Translations under genes and position numbers: made by a program
In this document: piece after piece, positions 14,801 through 16,148 of the stretch
Layout: the number at the start of each line of letters is the position of its first letter
Numbering within the stretch: position 1 is the first letter of the stretch
Assembly (NCBI GenBank): GCA_021778935.1
Contig: JAJYBQ010000024.1
Span: 1 to 16,148 of the forward strand
From: Pseudomonadota bacterium
GTDB taxonomy: Bacteria; Pseudomonadota; Gammaproteobacteria; Burkholderiales; Burkholderiaceae
Direction of reading: 5' to 3'
Length of the DNA stretch: 16,148 nt
Notes under the pieces: generated by a model
What the model was told of the DNA's origin: nothing
What the model saw: only the letters and a program-made list of their open reading frames with translations
The model's database searches: none

Positions 14801-15786
14801 CGTTCCTGTTCGTCCTCGATCCGCTGGAGGCGCTCAAGCCGGCGAAGGACTCGAGCATCGCCATGATGCGCGAGCTGCAGCGCCGCGGCCACGAGGTCTG
14901 GACATGCACGCCCCGCACCTTGGTATGGGAAGCGGGTGCGGTGCGGGCCGAATCCGCCCGCCGCATTGCGTTGCCCGAGAACACGGATGGGGCGCCCTGG
15001 TTCGCGGTGCGGGAAACGCGGTCGCGGTCGCTGGCGGAATTCGACGCGGTGCTGATGCGCAAGGATCCGCCCTTCGATCTCGAATACCTGTACGCCACCC
15101 ATCTGCTGGAGGCGGCGGTGCGTGCATCCCGGCCGGCGCGCGTCTTCAACGATCCGCGCGCCCTGCGGGACCACAACGAAAAGTTGGCGATCACCGAGTT
15201 CCCGGAGTTCATCCCGCCCACGCTGGTTACCAGTGACCCTGCCCGCATCCTGCGCTTTCGCGAGGATCATGGGGCCATCGTCGTCAAGCCTCTGGATGGC
15301 ATGGGCGGCGCCGGCGTGTTCCGGGTCGAGGCTGGAGACCCGAACACCAACGCGATCCTGGAAACCGTGACTTGTCTCGGAACCCGGACCGTCATGGCGC
15401 AGCGCTACCTGCCGGAAATCGCCCAGGGAGACAAGCGAATCCTGCTGGTCGGCGGGGCGCCGGCGCCATTCGCGCTGGCGCGAATTCCCAAGCCTGGCGA
15501 TGCGCGCGGCAACCTCGCCGCCGGCGGGACCGGTCGCGCACAGCCCCTGAGCGCCCGGGACCGGCAGATCGCCGAGCACATTGGCCCGGCGCTGGCCGGG
15601 CGGGGCCTGCTGTTGGTGGGCCTGGACGTGATCGGCGATTTCGTCACCGAAATCAACGTCACGAGCCCGACTTGCTTCGTCGAGATCGAAGGCCAGACCG
15701 GTTTGTCGGTCGCTTCGATGTTCGTCGAGGAACTGGAACGGCGCGTGGGCATTCCTTCCGCCCCCGCGATACGCGCGCGCGATTGA
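14797..15786 (+). CDS. gshB: Glutathione synthetase
   Basis: An ATP-grasp ligase that adds glycine to gamma-glutamylcysteine, the second and last step of glutathione synthesis, in the cytoplasm. The 329-residue length is normal for the bacterial enzyme. Family landmarks are FVLDPLEALKPAKDSS at the N-terminus, MRKDPPFD (87-94), FNDPRALRDHNEKL (117-130), the glycine-rich loop VKPLDGMGGAGVF (163-175) and the metal-binding end EINVTSPT (285-292). The start overlaps the gshA stop by 4 nt, which ensures balanced production of both enzymes. The EIIA gene begins 10 nt after its stop, so all three are probably one transcript. The GRGLLLVGLDVIGDFVTEIN context is fully typical, and no key residue appears missing. 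Confidence 0.97.
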   Translation: MTFLFVLDPLEALKPAKDSSIAMMRELQRRGHEVWTCTPRTLVWEAGAVRAESARRIALPENTDGAPWFAVRETRSRSLAEFDAVLMRKDPPFDLEYLYATHLLEAAVRASRPARVFNDPRALRDHNEKLAITEFPEFIPPTLVTSDPARILRFREDHGAIVVKPLDGMGGAGVFRVEAGDPNTNAILETVTCLGTRTVMAQRYLPEIAQGDKRILLVGGAPAPFALARIPKPGDARGNLAAGGTGRAQPLSARDRQIAEHIGPALAGRGLLLVGLDVIGDFVTEINVTSPTCFVEIEGQTGLSVASMFVEELERRVGIPSAPAIRARD

Positions 15787-15796
15787 GGAACATCAT

Positions 15797-16148
15797 ATGC
15801 CGGGAATTCTCGTCATTGCCCACGCGCCGTTGGCATCCGCGCTCGTCAGCGCGTCGCGCCACGTCTACAGCCGCGACCCCTGCGCCGCATCGCGCCAGCT
15901 CATCGCGCTGGACGTGGCACCCGATGCCGACGTCGGCGCAGCCACGGCGCAGGCACGTATGCGGCTTGCGGAGGCGGATCGCGGGGATGGCGTCCTGGTA
16001 CTCACGGATTTGCTCGGCGCGACCCCCGGCAATGTGGCGGCATCGCTCGTGGAGCCCGGTCGGGTTGCGGTAGTCTCCGGGGCAAGCATGCCGATGCTGC
16101 TGCGCGTTCTTTGCTACAGCGCATCGGACCTGGAGGATGTCGTGGAAA
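15797..16148 (+). CDS. PTS EIIA, mannose/fructose-sorbose family (3' end outside window)
   Basis: The first 117 residues are visible; the gene runs past the window edge. EIIA of the mannose family accepts a phosphate from HPr on a histidine near the N-terminus. Here that residue is His9 in GILVIAHAPLASAL. The second hallmark, VLVLTDLLGATPGN (66-79), corresponds to the family's LVDLFGGTP.N. The remaining visible part ends near the conserved SGASMPMLLRVL. ATG 15797 has GAGGAA at 15785-15790, 6 nt upstream. It lies 10 nt after gshB. In betaproteobacteria this gene is usually followed by HPr and enzyme I genes without sugar permease genes, which suggests a regulatory phospho-relay. Those genes would be just outside this window, which I cannot see. 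Confidence 0.92.
   Translation, partial: MPGILVIAHAPLASALVSASRHVYSRDPCAASRQLIALDVAPDADVGAATAQARMRLAEADRGDGVLVLTDLLGATPGNVAASLVEPGRVAVVSGASMPMLLRVLCYSASDLEDVVE

Noticed and set aside
1..16148. CRISPR arrays, tRNA or rRNA genes, insertion sequences, phage attachment sites
   Set aside because: I saw no spaced direct repeats, no tRNA cloverleaf next to the gaps, no transposase-like frame and no flanking repeats. The broken PIN gene has no visible mobile-element borders.

Overview
The window is a GC-rich stretch of a bacterial chromosome. The gene families and their order point to a betaproteobacterium: fmdB-DUF502-aspS followed by a YbhP-like protein and ClsB, and a 'ferrooxidans-type' gshA with gshB followed by a mannose-family PTS EIIA. 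Genus cannot be fixed from the sequence alone. I recognise eleven intact genes, two more cut by the window edges, and one broken gene.

Layout. (1) Positions 1-74, minus strand: first codons of a CbiX/SirB-type chelatase, diverging from ssb (207-686, plus). (2) 687-1396: no intact gene. It holds a minus-strand PIN-domain (VapC/FitB-like) toxin gene, 776-1199, with two apparent single-base losses and no recognisable antitoxin. (3) 1397-2263, minus: a HisN/inositol-monophosphatase-family phosphatase, diverging from kup (2406-4274, plus) across a 142-bp gap with a clean inverted repeat. (4) 4388-9287, plus: fmdB, DUF502 membrane protein, aspS, a YbhP-like EEP-family protein and clsB. They are closely spaced, and the last pair overlaps by 4 nt. 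A strong sigma70-like promoter lies before fmdB. (5) 9306-13206, minus: a signalling cluster converging on clsB. In transcription order it is a 110-residue three-helix membrane protein of unknown function, a FIST sensor protein, and a GAF-like/PAS/GGDEF/EAL protein whose cyclase and phosphodiesterase motifs both look intact. (6) 13517-16148, plus: gshA (TTG start), gshB (4-nt overlap) and a PTS EIIA cut by the window edge.

Functional picture. Most of the window is housekeeping: DNA replication and repair (ssb), potassium uptake (kup), aspartyl-tRNA synthesis, cardiolipin synthesis and glutathione synthesis. The accessory or regulatory parts are the broken toxin gene and the FIST plus cyclic-di-GMP pair. 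The FIST pair is the best candidate for unexplored biology, since the FIST ligand and the role of the small membrane protein are unknown. AspRS carries residues associated with the non-discriminating type, which would imply a GatCAB amidotransferase elsewhere in the genome.
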